DNA of 64,000 nucleotides from positions 1 through 64,000 of the forward strand of contig JAHQIW010003779.1 of NCBI GenBank assembly GCA_019055375.1. Reading direction: 5' to 3'. The notes beneath the pieces are model-generated. The model was not told the DNA's origin, ran no database searches, and was given only the letters and a program-made list of their open reading frames with translations. Positions 37,680 through 49,889 of the stretch are shown here, one piece after another; the stretch's first letter is position 1; each line of letters opens with the position of its first letter. Both the position numbers and the translations under genes were made by a program. The DNA comes from Parelaphostrongylus tenuis. Lineage: Eukaryota; Nematoda; Chromadorea; Rhabditida; Metastrongylidae.

Positions 37680-37830
37680 TATCTGAAGGCCTTTTTCACT
37701 GGACTGAGCTGTTGTCTTAGTTTTTTTAGTGATTACTCGAAAGCTTAAATCTTGGCGATTCCAACGCTATGCTCGGTTTTTGAAACGGCCCCCCTTACTG
37801 CGCTGTGGCAGCGAAAATTAGGCTACGTTA
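37680..37830. repeat. R1 repeat fragment
   Basis: 'cactggactgagctgttgtc ... gtgattactcgaaagc' matches the R1 core. The stretch 37,180-37,680 upstream holds nothing recognised. Confidence 0.5.
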
Positions 37831-38630
37831 CACACTCAGCGCGTCGGCTAGGTCGGTAGATGCCGTCCTGACCGGGTCAAACTCGGCATAACCAGTCAAT
37901 AATGCATTATTTGTTGTTTGAAATCGTAGCACGAGGTTTTTCGATGGAATTTCCTATTTTTCTTCGACTAACGACTAACTGTCGACTAAAATTCTTCGTC
38001 TAAACACTCCTCGATACGCTCAGTCTTCTTGCCGATGAGTTGAGTAGGTCATGATTCAGAAATCATCCAAGATTGATCTACTTAAATCTGATCCAAAATT
38101 TTGCACGTCGAGGCCTGATGTTCTTGTGCGAGAGTGGCAACTTCTTACTTTGTATCCTTCTGACTGGTGTGTTACTGAATTGTTCTACAAGTGCTTTCCT
38201 GTCATATTCAGTTTTCATTTCCTCTCAGAAGTCGATGCTACTGTCGAATGTTGATGAAGTCTCACATGTTGAACGGCGTAAATTTCCCTGTTGTGCGAAC
38301 AACGTCGTTCCGCCTTGGAAGGTGGTAGACAGGAGAGCTCGTGATTATTGAGTTGGCAAAAAGTTTTCCAGACCTCTCCGCTTTTGTTGATTACTTTTCA
38401 ATCCAGTAAATTGTAGTTTTTACTTTCGTTTAGAGCAGCTTCGTGCGGTTATTTTGATGTAACAAACTTACAGATTTGTTTTAACATGTAATTGCCCCTG
38501 GAGAAAAAACGATTGTTGATGCTAGACGAGTTTTGTTTGAGTACAAGTGATGCATTGGCACGCAACGATACTCGTGTAGGATGGACGATCGTTTTTGCCC
38601 TTGGGGTAGTTCCATCCTGAAAGAAACGTG
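37831..38630. other. Unassigned intergenic stretch
   Basis: Frames at 38,051-38,351 are open on two plus frames but match no family I know. No splice structure. Confidence 0.25.
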
Positions 38631-38637
38631 GGTTCTT

Positions 38638-38692
38638 ACATATAAATATATACACGTACATACATGTATACATATACATGTGTAATATATAC

Positions 38693-38738
<46 letters not shown>

Positions 38739-38742
38739 GTGT
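38638..38742. repeat. TA/CA microsatellite
   Basis: 'tatataaatatatacacg ...' followed by a pure TA run at about 38,697-38,731. Confidence 0.85.
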
Positions 38743-38744
38743 GC

Positions 38745-39560
38745 TTATCAGACGGCAACAAATGAGTATTTGACCTCATTCGTTGGACAAGAACTTTCCA
38801 TAGGAGTGTTAATAGTCGTTCGAAAGCTTAAATCTCTGACTAGCGCCCTATTTGGCCGTTTTCTGAAAATGTCTTTCTATAGCGCTGTAGCAACTAGTAT
38901 AATGTTGTGTTTCAGATGTACCATGCGTTTTCTAGTACTCTTGATAGCAGGATGTCGTGAGGAACTCAAAAATGTTTGCTTTTTTAGAAAACCCTTTTGG
39001 TAGCTGGGTAGGACAAGAAAATTACTCCTAGCTGGATCGAGCTGTTTCTTTAGACCATTAGTAATCATTCGATAGGGCAGGTTCCGCTGATTCCAACACT
39101 TTGCTGTTTTCTGAAATAATCGTTTTACTACAGTGTCGCATCGAAAATAAGATCGATTTTCATATCCTTGACATGTTGTTTACCGGATAATCTACGGGCA
39201 AGGGGCGATCGATCGACGGCCTAACGGTTAGACATGAGGGTGGAACGTTTTATTCAGTTGAGTATTTTCTCTACGCTTTGAAAGAAACTCTACGTAAAAC
39301 GATTGACTTAGATACTGCAAGATTTCCTCTACACCTTCGTATACTTTTCGTTCTCCCAGTGAGTTATACTTGTGATAAAATAAAGGCGAGTGGCGGTTGT
39401 GAAGCATAATTTTACTCTGAATGCTAAAGCGTTTTAAAAGGCTCTTTCGAAAACTGGCCACCTAATGCTGTAGCCAGAGACTTAAGCTTTTGAATGATTG
39501 CTATCACTCATATGAAATTTCTTGTTCAGTGAAACGGATCAGTTTTTCATTTGTCGTCGT
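38745..39560. repeat. R1 repeat units
   Basis: Units at about 38,745-39,000, 39,040-39,165 and 39,290-39,560 with R1 words ('catagga gtgttaatagtcg', 'gaccattagtaatcattcg', 'gagttatacttgtgat'). Confidence 0.55.
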
Positions 39561-40089
39561 CTAACGTATAAGTACCTTAATGTGTAATTGTTTTATTTTA
39601 AAAAACCGCGATAAGCTGCTCTAAACGATACTCAAGACAAAAACTTAGTTACATGTGAAATAATCAACAAAAGCGAAAAAGTGCGGCCTCCCGGCCCAAC
39701 ACACTTACCTAGTCAGCGAACGATATCGTACGAATTTTGCTGTACTCCGACGCTTATTGTTTTCTCCTTGCATATCGTGAATGCTGGTCTAGTAGATTTT
39801 TCCTAGATGCTCGTGCTAGAGCGTTTTTGGATTCATCATTGCTGTTGCTAAGTTTTGGAATTTCGTTAAATGAGATGATTTTATAGAAACAGAGATGTCG
39901 TCTTTGGCCGGTACGTCTTACCCCTCATGCTCATAAGGGCATCAATACCACTGCTCTAGCTGGAACCCACTTATTCTTGTTTTACTAGAGTTTTCTGAAC
40001 TCGTTAGCCGTTTAATAGCCTACCAACTTATTTATTGAGACTAGAAACAGAGTATGAATTACTTAAATGATTTAGGTGATGCAGACTGA

Positions 40090-40390
40090 TGTGGAAAAAC
40101 TTTTCGCTTTAGGCAGGACTCGAACTCGTATCTCCTTATGCAGGAGCGTGTGCTTTAACCCGTTGCTTTGCACTGCTTTGTACATCACTCTACATTTCAG
40201 TGTCGATACCGACTACCTCGACCAAACCGTTGACGGTTGGCTGCTGACAGATTGATGGGTTGTAGCTTAGAAAAAGTGTGGGTAAAACGGGCGTTGGCAG
40301 TGCAGATGGTTAAAGCACGCGCTCCTGGTAAGAATGAAATGCGTCTAGTCCCGCCTGACGTCAAAAGTTTTGCACATCATTGAAAATTAC
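40090..40390. mobile_element. P element: outward-facing tRNA-like pair
   Basis: Minus module about 40,105-40,180 ('caggactcgaactcgtatct') and plus module about 40,287-40,363 around a centre with 'accgttgacggttggctgct'. The outer ends are 'gtggaaaaacttttcgc' and 'aaaagttttgcacatcat'. Confidence 0.65.
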
Positions 40391-40495
40391 TGAATCAAAT
40401 CAGAACTTTGAACTTTCGCTGGTAGCTGTGTTGGTCCAAGACATCGCTAACGCAATTCCGTGTTCGATAAGGGTGACTGATCTTCTATATCTGTG

Positions 40496-40726
40496 CTAAT
40501 TTTTTGACACATTTCGTTTTTTTTTTTTCAATGTCGACGAGTCGATCGGTTCGTCCTCTGTCGTTCGTTTTCGTTTCATTCGAGGCGAACCTCCATTCGA
40601 TGGAATGGCGCTCCAGTGAATAACCTCAGCCGATGAGCTGCGAAGTGTTCTGCAGAAGCACTGATTCGATCGAGGCGAAGGCGAAGATCCAGAATGAGAA
40701 CGAATGATAGTGCATGACGGACTCAA
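40496..40726 (-). other. Possible exon divergent from the RAMP4 gene
   Basis: A 76-aa minus frame rich in Ser, Arg and Lys, with FCRTLRSSSAEVIHWSAI and a basic end KKKKRNVSKN then stop. Composition is protein-like and it lies about 200 bp upstream of RAMP4 in divergent orientation. It could be a short exon or a promoter-region frame. No family recognised. Confidence 0.25.
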
Positions 40727-40930
40727 ATCGTTGGCTCAGCTCTGAGGAGCACTCGCTTCAAAGCTTTGCTAGTATAAAACCGTTTATTGACATTCTCGTG
40801 TTAGAGTCTCAGTCAACAAAGAAAACAAGATTGATTTCCTAATTTTTCCGTTGATTTAGACCGTTTACGAGATTATTACATTGTCGGATTGGATGCTAAC
40901 GGCTTAGAGAAGATATTTCAGTGTGTAGAA

Positions 40931-42425
<1,495 letters not shown>

Positions 42426-42429
42426 TAGT

Positions 42430-43050
42430 ATCGAGCATTTCACAGTACTCCGTCTTCCGCCGAACACAAGCCCTTTCTGTCTCTTCGCCAGCCATGGAGG
42501 CAATTATTTCTATTATCATTATGCCGGTCCAATTGTGATAGCTAATACTTTTTTTTTTTCCTTCATTTTTACTCGCCTAACTTACCCGTCGTCGGTTATG
42601 TAAACAGAATCACATAGACAACTTGAATGTCTGTTCCTTCTTCATGAGATGAGAACATTTTGTACATCGTTTTGTTTTACAAACTCGACGACCCCTATTG
42701 AGAGCGCGATTTATCTAGGTTTTACGGTGTATATGGACTTTTTCCCACATAACATCTCTCAAAGTCATCTATTGACGAGAGATTTTCGACGATGTCTTAT
42801 TTTGCCAGCTTCGTTTCATTGTCAGAAGAACTCATTATCTAACCACTCAACGATTTAGATTGATTCTATAGATCACGTCTAATGTCCTCGATAGTTCACA
42901 CTCGGGCCACTAAGTCATATTATTCATGTTAATCGATTCACTAACTAATAATCACCTCCAGACTATTGCGATAAAAAGTTTGACACTTTCAGTCGTTCTC
43001 TGTTGCGATGCATATAAAAGAGCAAGTGCTTCCTTCTCCATCTCAACGTT
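42430..43050. other. RAMP4 downstream region, unassigned
   Basis: No gene supported. It would contain the RAMP4 3' UTR, but a clear AATAAA was not identified with confidence. Confidence 0.3.
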
Positions 43051-43059
43051 TCCTCGTTC

Positions 43060-43090
43060 TACATTATATATATATATATATTTTTTTTTT
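43060..43090. repeat. Short TA and T run
   Basis: A TA repeat (about 43,063-43,081) then a T run just before the S2 head. Confidence 0.7.
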
Positions 43091-43097
43091 ATTTAAG

Positions 43098-43385
43098 AGC
43101 GCATGTGGCGCAGTGGTTAGAGGTGCTCTGCGTCGCACACGAGGTCAGTGGTTCGATCTCGCGCTCATGGCTCACCAAGCCATCCATCCCTCCGGTGTCG
43201 ATAAATTGGTACCAAACTGGGTCTCGGACTTGTCTGGGAGGATAAACGGTACTGAGTCGGTTCAGGTGGAGGCCTCACGATGATTCTAAAGGCCAGATGT
43301 GCATTCAATCACCTCAAACGAAGGTTAAAATTGAAGTCGAATGCATGGCGCATCCCCAACGCCGAGAGCTTTATCCTTTATCCCT
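43098..43385 (+). mobile_element. S2 tRNA-derived SINE, well preserved
   Basis: The head at 43,098-43,165 folds like a tRNA: GAGCGC/GCGCTC acceptor ends, A-box-like 'tggcgcagtggttagaggtg' and B-box-like 'ggttcgatctc'. The body runs through 'aaattggtaccaaactgg' and 'cttgtctgggaggataaacg' to 'gcatggcgcatccccaac'. Best reference copy for S2 in the window. As the copies repeat with the attached body, I call it a SINE and not a tRNA gene. Confidence 0.8.
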
Positions 43386-43386
43386 T

Positions 43387-43387
<1 letters not shown>

Positions 43388-43437
<50 letters not shown>
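43388..43437. repeat. TA microsatellite
   Basis: About 45 bp of uninterrupted TA between two oppositely oriented S2 elements. Confidence 0.9.
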
Positions 43438-43439
<2 letters not shown>

Positions 43440-43441
<2 letters not shown>

Positions 43442-43745
43442 GATAAAGCACTCGGTGTTGATTAACCTCTGAGGGATGTGCTATGCTTTGACCGCCATTC
43501 GTGGGATCATTCGAGGTTCCTGGATGTATATTTGCCCTTTACAATGACCACTGGTGGCCTAGCGATGTAATATGTCAGTGCTTCCACCCTATCAAAGAAG
43601 TGTGGTACAATCACCGACATCACTGAGGGATGGAGAGCTTGATGAGCCTAGAGCATGGTATCGTACTATCAATCATCGACTGGTCAATCACGTATGTGTA
43701 TCGCCGAGCACCTCTAGCCACTGCACCACCCGCTCTCAACCTACG
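43440..43745 (-). mobile_element. S2 SINE, inverted neighbour
   Basis: Minus copy ('gaggtggccta'-like body, head at about 43,665-43,745 with 'gagcacctctagccactg'). With 43,098-43,385 it makes an inverted SINE pair around a TA run. Confidence 0.65.
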
Positions 43746-43970
43746 TATCATACAGTCCGACTATGATAGTATAGCACATGACAGACAGCTGAAATTTATT
43801 CCTTATGAACAACGCTATTTCAGCGCTCAAGAACTAATTTCGTAATCATAGTCTCGCTATTTAATGAAGAGTTATAAACTGAAATATTACAGCGTTTGCT
43901 AATATCTAGGATAAACTATTAAATTCTATCACCGCCAACAATATGAGTGGAAAACAGTGGCACTAAATGT

Positions 43971-46900
43971 CTATCGATCTACTTCACCAAACACGATATC
44001 GAGAGTTCCGATAACAGCGACAACGTCAGCAATCAGAGACATGTAACAAATATCGTGTATAGCGGCCAAATGAGGGAATCCAGGGGCTCGAATATAGCAC
44101 CTACAAAGAACAGAGTAGATAATGAAGAACACAATCCTCCGTGAGAGAAAGAACCCAGTTGAACTTGATATCTTACCTGTATGGTTTGCTAGTACCATCG
44201 GCTACAAGATACACTCCGAATTCGCCTTTTGGTGCTTCAATGGGTACGTAGGTGGCTCCAGGAGGAACTTGAAAACCTTCGGTGAAAAACTTAAAGTGGT
44301 GGATCAACGACTCCATTGAATCCTGTAAATACCATCCTATAAGTAAGGCTACAACTGTAATAACCTCCATTAGTAACATGCCTGAAATTTCAATAATAAC
44401 TAGTAGGTGAACCACAAAACGAGAAAATACCTTCATTTCTGCTCGCTTAGGAGGTACGATCTTATGATCATCTACTTTTATTTCTCCTGCAGGCATTTTA
44501 TTTAAACACTGATGAATGATCCGCAACGATTGACGCATTTCTTCAACACGGCACAAATACCTGATAAGGGAAAAATATCTGTAAATGCTTCCTAATTTTT
44601 TATGATCATTTATCTACCTGTCATAGCAGTCCCCTTTTGTACCGATTGGAACATCGAATTCCATTTGATCGTAGACTTCATATGGTTGAGTCTTTCTGAC
44701 ATCTTGTTTTATACCTGAGCCACGTACCATCACACCGGTAAAGCCCCAATTTAAGGCGTCCGAAGCGTTTACAATACCTCAAACATGAAAATCCCACTTA
44801 TTCGCAATTTGACAAAAAAGTATCGACGCTGAACAACAAATAGAAGTTGATAATAGATCAAATAATATACCAATATCAATAGTTCTTGCCTTCCAGATTC
44901 TGTTTTCTGTCAACATATCTTCTAGCTCATCAATTCTTTCGGGGAACTAAAGTATAACGGATTAAGAAGACAAAAACAAAATCGGCCTTAAACGTCAATT
45001 TTTTGTCTTTTTATGTTTACCTATGTTAAAGTTACTGATATTAGCCAAAATGGTGTGATGATGTGGCGTCGTGGCTGAGTGGTTATGAGACTTGTCGCTG
45101 CGCGCATGTGGCTGAATCCCACCCCCAACACTTTCCGGCAGTCAACAACGAACACCATATAGAACACCACAGCCAGGCTATAATCGAGATTGCAAAGAGA
45201 CGAGCTCAACCAGACTCTACGACGTTCAAGAGGAAGATGAAATGGAGAAAAAACACTGTGAAGACGAATAATAAAGTGCGAAATTATTGATATAAAATCA
45301 GTAGGGAAGTTGGTGGTGCAAGAAAGAACTATAAATCTCTTAACGTTCATCAATCCCCAGGTACGCGCCATGCATTCGGCTATATTTGTAGCATCGTCTG
45401 AGGTGACCGGATACAGGTGTGACCTTTAGAATGACTCGAGGTGGCTCATTAAATATCAGGACAGTGCTGATATCTCTCCAGACAAGCCATGTACCGATTC
45501 ACAGATCCCGGAGGTATAGAAAGCTCGGTGGGTTTTCAGCAGGATCGAACTACTGACCATATTGATCAGCCACGTCTGTTTCGCAGAGCACTACTAACCA
45601 CAGCGCCACACGCGCTCATAGAGTAAAAGAACACTTTCTGAATCATGTAAGCTACTAACGACCAACCTTTACAGCCCAATCATAGATATCATCCATGAGA
45701 CCGATGGGGAAATCCCAAGCAACTCCACCAGGTCTTACATAGTTTGCATGCATTCTCGCTCCAGATACACGCTCAGCAAACTCGAACATCTTTTCTCGTT
45801 CTAAATCAAAGTCAAATGATTGTAATGCGGGAAAAACCGAAGCTAGTGATAAGATCGATAGCAGGTTATTTCGTTGCAGAACAAAGTACTAATTATATAA
45901 CTTCACCTTCAAACATCCAAAAAAAACGGCGTCATAGCTCCAATGTCCAAGGCGTGAGTAGTAATTCCCATTACATGATTTTGTATTCTCGTTAATTCAG
46001 CCATCAGTGCTAATCAATAGTTTAATATGGATATATTCAAAAGAAAATAACTACTGCTGGATAAAGCACACTCACTTCGAATATATTTGGCACGTGGCGG
46101 AATGTCAATACCCAAAAGTTTCTCGACGGCAAGAGAAAAAGCCTGCTCATTGCACATCATTGACACATAATCAAGACGATCGAAATATGGGAGTGCCTTG
46201 AAGTATTGTATTGATACGTTATAACTAATAAATTGAATATATATCTACGAATATTGGGTGGTACACAAAAATTTGATACACGACGGCCTTTCAACTTTCC
46301 AGGTGCATATGCTGTCATTAGCGCACCGGGGTCACCGCTATCACATCACCACTAGAAAGTTATGAGTATATAGAGATACAGATTAAACAAATCGAAAAGC
46401 TGTCAGCTCAGCTGTGTTCAATACCGGTGTGTGATGCCTCCTCCAAATCCGTTACATGTTGGCTGTTGACAGCTTTGGTAGTTCATATCGATGCAATAAT
46501 GATAGCATAGCTCATATCGATGCAATAGTGATAGCATCACACACCGGTATTGAACACAGATGAGCTGACAGCTTTTCGATTTGTATAATCTGTATCTCTA
46601 TATACTCATAACTTTCTAGTGGTGATGTGATGTTGTTAATATACACAAAATATTGAGCAGTACGCAAGAATTCTACCTTATGACCAAGTTGAAACCGCGT
46701 TTCACCCTTACCGGGAATCGTCAATAAAATAAGACTGGAATAGCGGCCATAACTTTTGAATATCATGTGCTATAACATGCCATTTACACAACACACCTGA
46801 GTATACGTCTTGTACTCAATAAGCTTCTCGGTGGCACGATGCAGCAACCCAATGTGAGGTACTGCCTTTATGATGACCTAAACATTCAAGAAAATCAAAT

Positions 46901-47567
46901 ACAAGAATGCAATTGAAGAGTTCAAACGAAATTATGGGGTATTAGTTTTATACATGTTTGCAGGGAAATGCAATAAATCACTTCTCCTTCCAATTTTAGT
47001 ACAAGTCGAAGCACACCGTGAGCTGCAGGATGTTGAGGACCGAAGTTCAAGAGCATATTCTCTAACTGTTTCTCACTGCAACAGAATAAATACACCATTT
47101 AAATTTATGAACAAGCAAAGAAAACCTAAAGATTTATTGACTTCAGTTTTCCGAAGAACTACGATAATCTGAAACACTTGAAAAGAAGAAGTAAGGGGAA
47201 GAAACATATGTGGCCTTATAATGGTTGATTCGACTCTTCAGAAAGAATGTAATGATACGTTAAGATATAGCAAAAGAATATAGGAATGGAAAGAAGCTTC
47301 CCCTTTTTCCGTGAAAGAAAAAGCTAATGCTGCAAAAGTAAGTGGACCGATAACGTTGTGATGACTGTAATTTCGTAAACAGTTTACACAGTAAGAAATG
47401 AGAAATTCTCTGATATAAACCTACACGTACCGTTTCTTACCCTGATAAGAGTCTGACTGCACCGGAGCTGAGCTAAGAAGCTTATCGAATTTATCCAATC
47501 CAATTTTTTTCTCAAACTCGTCATAATGCTCGCTCATCCACACTCGTCCCACATCGCCTGCGTTCTC
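43971..47567 (-). CDS. NADH dehydrogenase 49 kDa subunit (NDUFS2), one frame break
   Basis: Core complex I subunit of the mitochondrial inner membrane, forming the quinone-binding site. Minus-strand exons: about 47,455-47,567 ([19 protein letters not shown]); 46,982-47,075 ([18 protein letters not shown]); 46,797-46,877 ([19 protein letters not shown]); 46,076-46,196 ([14 protein letters not shown]); 45,907-46,009 ([19 protein letters not shown]); 45,667-45,800 ([19 protein letters not shown]); 44,871-44,946; 44,618-44,777 ([19 protein letters not shown]); 44,431-44,560; 44,177-44,322; 43,971-44,101 ([17 protein letters not shown], stop). The [10 protein letters not shown] loop and HIGLLHR motif are intact. 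Exon 45,907-46,009 has eight T where seven keep frame, shifting translation after TPFF. The presequence exon is not found, and the phase from the first to the second exon does not agree, so a small exon may be missed. Either a sequencing error or a decaying copy. Confidence 0.9.
45058..45290 (+). mobile_element. S3 SINE in an NDUFS2 intron
   Basis: The head 'ggcgtcgtggctgagtggtt' and body 'cggcagtcaacaacgaacac', 'gacgttcaagaggaagatga' match 18,970 and 61,000. Confidence 0.7.
45355..45622 (-). mobile_element. S2 SINE in an NDUFS2 intron
   Basis: Minus copy. Head about 45,545-45,622 ('ggatcgaactactgacc', 'gcgccacacgcgctc'); body with 'cagacaagccatgtaccgat'. Same intron as the S3 copy (44,947-45,666). 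Confidence 0.7.
46215..46770. mobile_element. Intronic repeat with tRNA-like ends
   Basis: Counterpart of 6,040-6,530 inside NDUFS2. A module near 46,680-46,712 ('gttgaaaccgcgtttcaccc') and a decayed one near 46,250-46,330. The frame at 46,512-46,766 is repeat-derived. Confidence 0.5.
46340..46631. repeat. Near-perfect 98-bp-arm palindrome
   Basis: Arm 1 at 46,340-46,437 and arm 2 at 46,534-46,631 are reverse complements with very few mismatches. The 96-bp spacer includes a tandem 'tcatatcgatgcaata' duplication. The left IR2 copy has only one version of this unit, so the inverted copy arose here after the duplication. Confidence 0.85.
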
Positions 47568-47649
47568 AAGCATAAATCATTATAATCGTAAAAAAATTGT
47601 TTCAGTTCACAACTCAGAGCATATATGCTAGGAATTTTGAGTGTTTTGC

Positions 47650-47745
47650 AAAACATTCGACCTTAGGCAGAAGTTGAACGCGCGTTTGACCCATACCACG
47701 AGCACCTGATACCACTACCCCACCCATGCCAGGGCCTTGCTACCA
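47650..47745 (-). mobile_element. tRNA-like P module upstream of NDUFS2
   Basis: 'gcagaagttgaacgcgcgtt', 'ccactaccccacccatgcc'; partner of 5,157-5,235. Lies about 90 bp upstream of the first NDUFS2 exon found. Confidence 0.55.
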
Positions 47746-47944
47746 TTCTTTATTTAATATAAACTATCAGAGCGGTTAGCAACCGACCTTTAGCGAGTCT
47801 GATCGACTAAGCACACATTGGCATTGGAGCTTAGTTACACTGGCAGCTACTGAATATGTATAATTGAAAAAAACTTCATTTTTACTGCTTTTCAATAGTG
47901 GTGTCATGTTCCGTCTCAAAAGTAGTTGTACATGTCATTATATA

Positions 47945-48085
47945 CAGAGAGAGAGAAGAAAGAGGAGAGAGAGAGAGAGAGAGGGAGAAGAAGGAAGAAG
48001 AAGAAGAAGAAGAAGAAGAAGAAGAAGGAAGATGAAGAAGAAGAAGAAGAAGAAGGACGAAGAAGGAAGAATTCTTCTTCTTCTT
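47945..48085. repeat. Homopurine GA/GAA microsatellite
   Basis: About 87 uninterrupted purines from 47,946 (GA repeats, then GAA repeats), followed by more GAA units and a short inverted 'gaattcttcttcttct' end. The overlapping frames are low-complexity artefacts. Absent from the IR2 left arm. Confidence 0.95.
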
Positions 48086-48149
48086 TCCACATATCACATA
48101 TCCAATAGCCGTCAACGTAAAAGGGTTTAATTCAGATATGTGCCTATTG

Positions 48150-48510
48150 ATAGTGTATGTGGTTCAGTGGTTAAAGGGTGTTTCGCAGCACACATGACCG
48201 ATCAGTCGATGGTCGATAGTTAGACAACGCGCTCAAGGCCCATCAAATCTTCTATCCCTTAGGCGCTAATAGAAAAATGAAGACGGATACATGACGCATC
48301 TTCAGCTTGATCAACGTCAAAAGCGTTATTCTTTATCCTCTGTGTGCTTACCAGACCAAACCCGTAAGAGGTTGGCTGCCGAGAGTTACCATAGTTAACA
48401 TCGTAGAAAGGTAGCAAAGCAGTGGGCATCGGTGTAGAGGAGCACGTGCCCACGATATGCGGTGAAACGCTCGGGTTCTATTTCTGCCTGATGCGGAATA
48501 TTTTGCATAT
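48150..48510 (+). mobile_element. S2 head followed by a P-type tRNA-like module
   Basis: S2 head and partial body at about 48,150-48,260 ('gtggttcagtggttaaaggg'), then P-centre sequence (48,350-48,400) and a plus module at about 48,415-48,510 with tail 'gaatattttgcatatcactc'. Inverted partner of 3,770-4,207. Confidence 0.55.
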
Positions 48511-48589
48511 CACTCAACATTCTCAAATGCATATTTGTAACATTATACCACTTTTAAGCACTGTAAAGATAAAGAATTCGATTCTATTC

Positions 48590-49330
48590 TGTTATCTGGC
48601 GACAAATGAAGAAACGACCTCTCTCGCTGGACAAGAACTGTTCACGAGAGTGTTGATAATCACTTGAAAGCTTAACCCTCTGGCTACTGCAATACGTGCG
48701 CGCTTTCTGAAAACGATCTTTCTGTGACGCAGTAGCATTCAAAATAGAATTACGTTTCACACCGACCGCGCGTTTTCACCATTATTTCACTGAAAGAACG
48801 ATAAGCAAATGATAGTATAGAGGAAACTTGCAGTATCAGAGCTTAGCGTCTTGTTTACAGTTTCCTTCGAAGAGAGAAAAATATCACGAACTCAATAACA
48901 ACAACTGCATTCCACATGTGTGACGCCTTAACACGACAAGTCGATTGCCGTATGGAGAGAACGGCCAGTATTTACCCGTCCCCCTGTCTACGTCCATCCC
49001 ATGATTTAACTGTCTGTGAAATTCGATCATATTTAGCCTGCTACACTACAATGAGACAGTTCTTCGACAAAATTAGCATAGCGTTTGAGTGACCAGAATT
49101 TAAACTATCGAATAGTTGTTGCATGTTGAGAAACGACCTCTGTCCCGAATTAAGAGTGCTTGGGCGAAACACGAATGTTTCCTTCTTGCTCGATTCCTAC
49201 AAAAGAACTCTTTCTAAAAAAGGCCACGCAGCGCAGTAGCCACAAACTTAAGCATTCGAATGATGAGTGAAACCTCCATGGAAAATCCTTGTCCAACGAA
49301 AGGGATCATTTTTTTCACTTTTCGCCAGAT
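48590..49330. repeat. R1 repeat units
   Basis: R1 core words near 48,600-48,780 and 49,060-49,330; the first belongs to IR2. Between them (48,880-49,060) nothing is recognised. Confidence 0.5.
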
Positions 49331-49889
49331 AACAAAAGAATCAAGAACTTAGACTGTCAGTATGAAATGTGCACCACAAACCTTGAATTGTCTCTCGAAC
49401 TTCGCATCCGGATACCATATTGCGTGTGAGTTACGATGCGCAAGCAAAACCTGTGAGCAATTCATCAGTCGACTACATAGCTCCCGTGCTTTTGTGCCGA
49501 TCATTGCCCACACTATAACACAATCAACGCCGTTCCATAAATCTGAACAAAACGCGGGATTGATGACAGATAATACTGAAGATACAACAATAGCATAGAC
49601 TCAGGTTCTTATAGACACTAAGCAAACACTTCTTTTTTATTCGCAAAACAGGAATAACAACAGGAGTCGAAAATTAACAATTGGATGAAAAGAAATCAGG
49701 ACATAAGATTCAGATAAGAGATACAATGTAGTAATTATCGAGAAATAACACCTAATTGACAAAGGTACCAGTATAAAAGTCAGAAATTTATACATTCACA
49801 TATGTTCTTCATCAATACTTTTCATTACAGCACCTGAAAATTGAGGAAACTCTAAAAACTTGGGAATTATGTTAGGTACTTCTATGTTA

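Larger units (their letters stand above)
45900..48900 (-). repeat. IR2 right arm
   Basis: Reverse-complement partner of 3,330-6,850, covering NDUFS2 exons 1-5 of those found and about 1.3 kb upstream. It carries two features absent from the left arm: the 98-bp-arm palindrome in the intron and the purine tract at about 47,946-48,070. Confidence 0.85.

Noticed and set aside
43098..43165. Possible functional tRNA gene
   Set aside because: It folds like a tRNA with A- and B-box-like sequence, but the same head with the same attached body recurs about a dozen times in the window, as for a SINE.
47864..48130. Arg/Lys/Glu-rich open frame
   Set aside because: Translation of a GA/GAA microsatellite; no splice or homology support.
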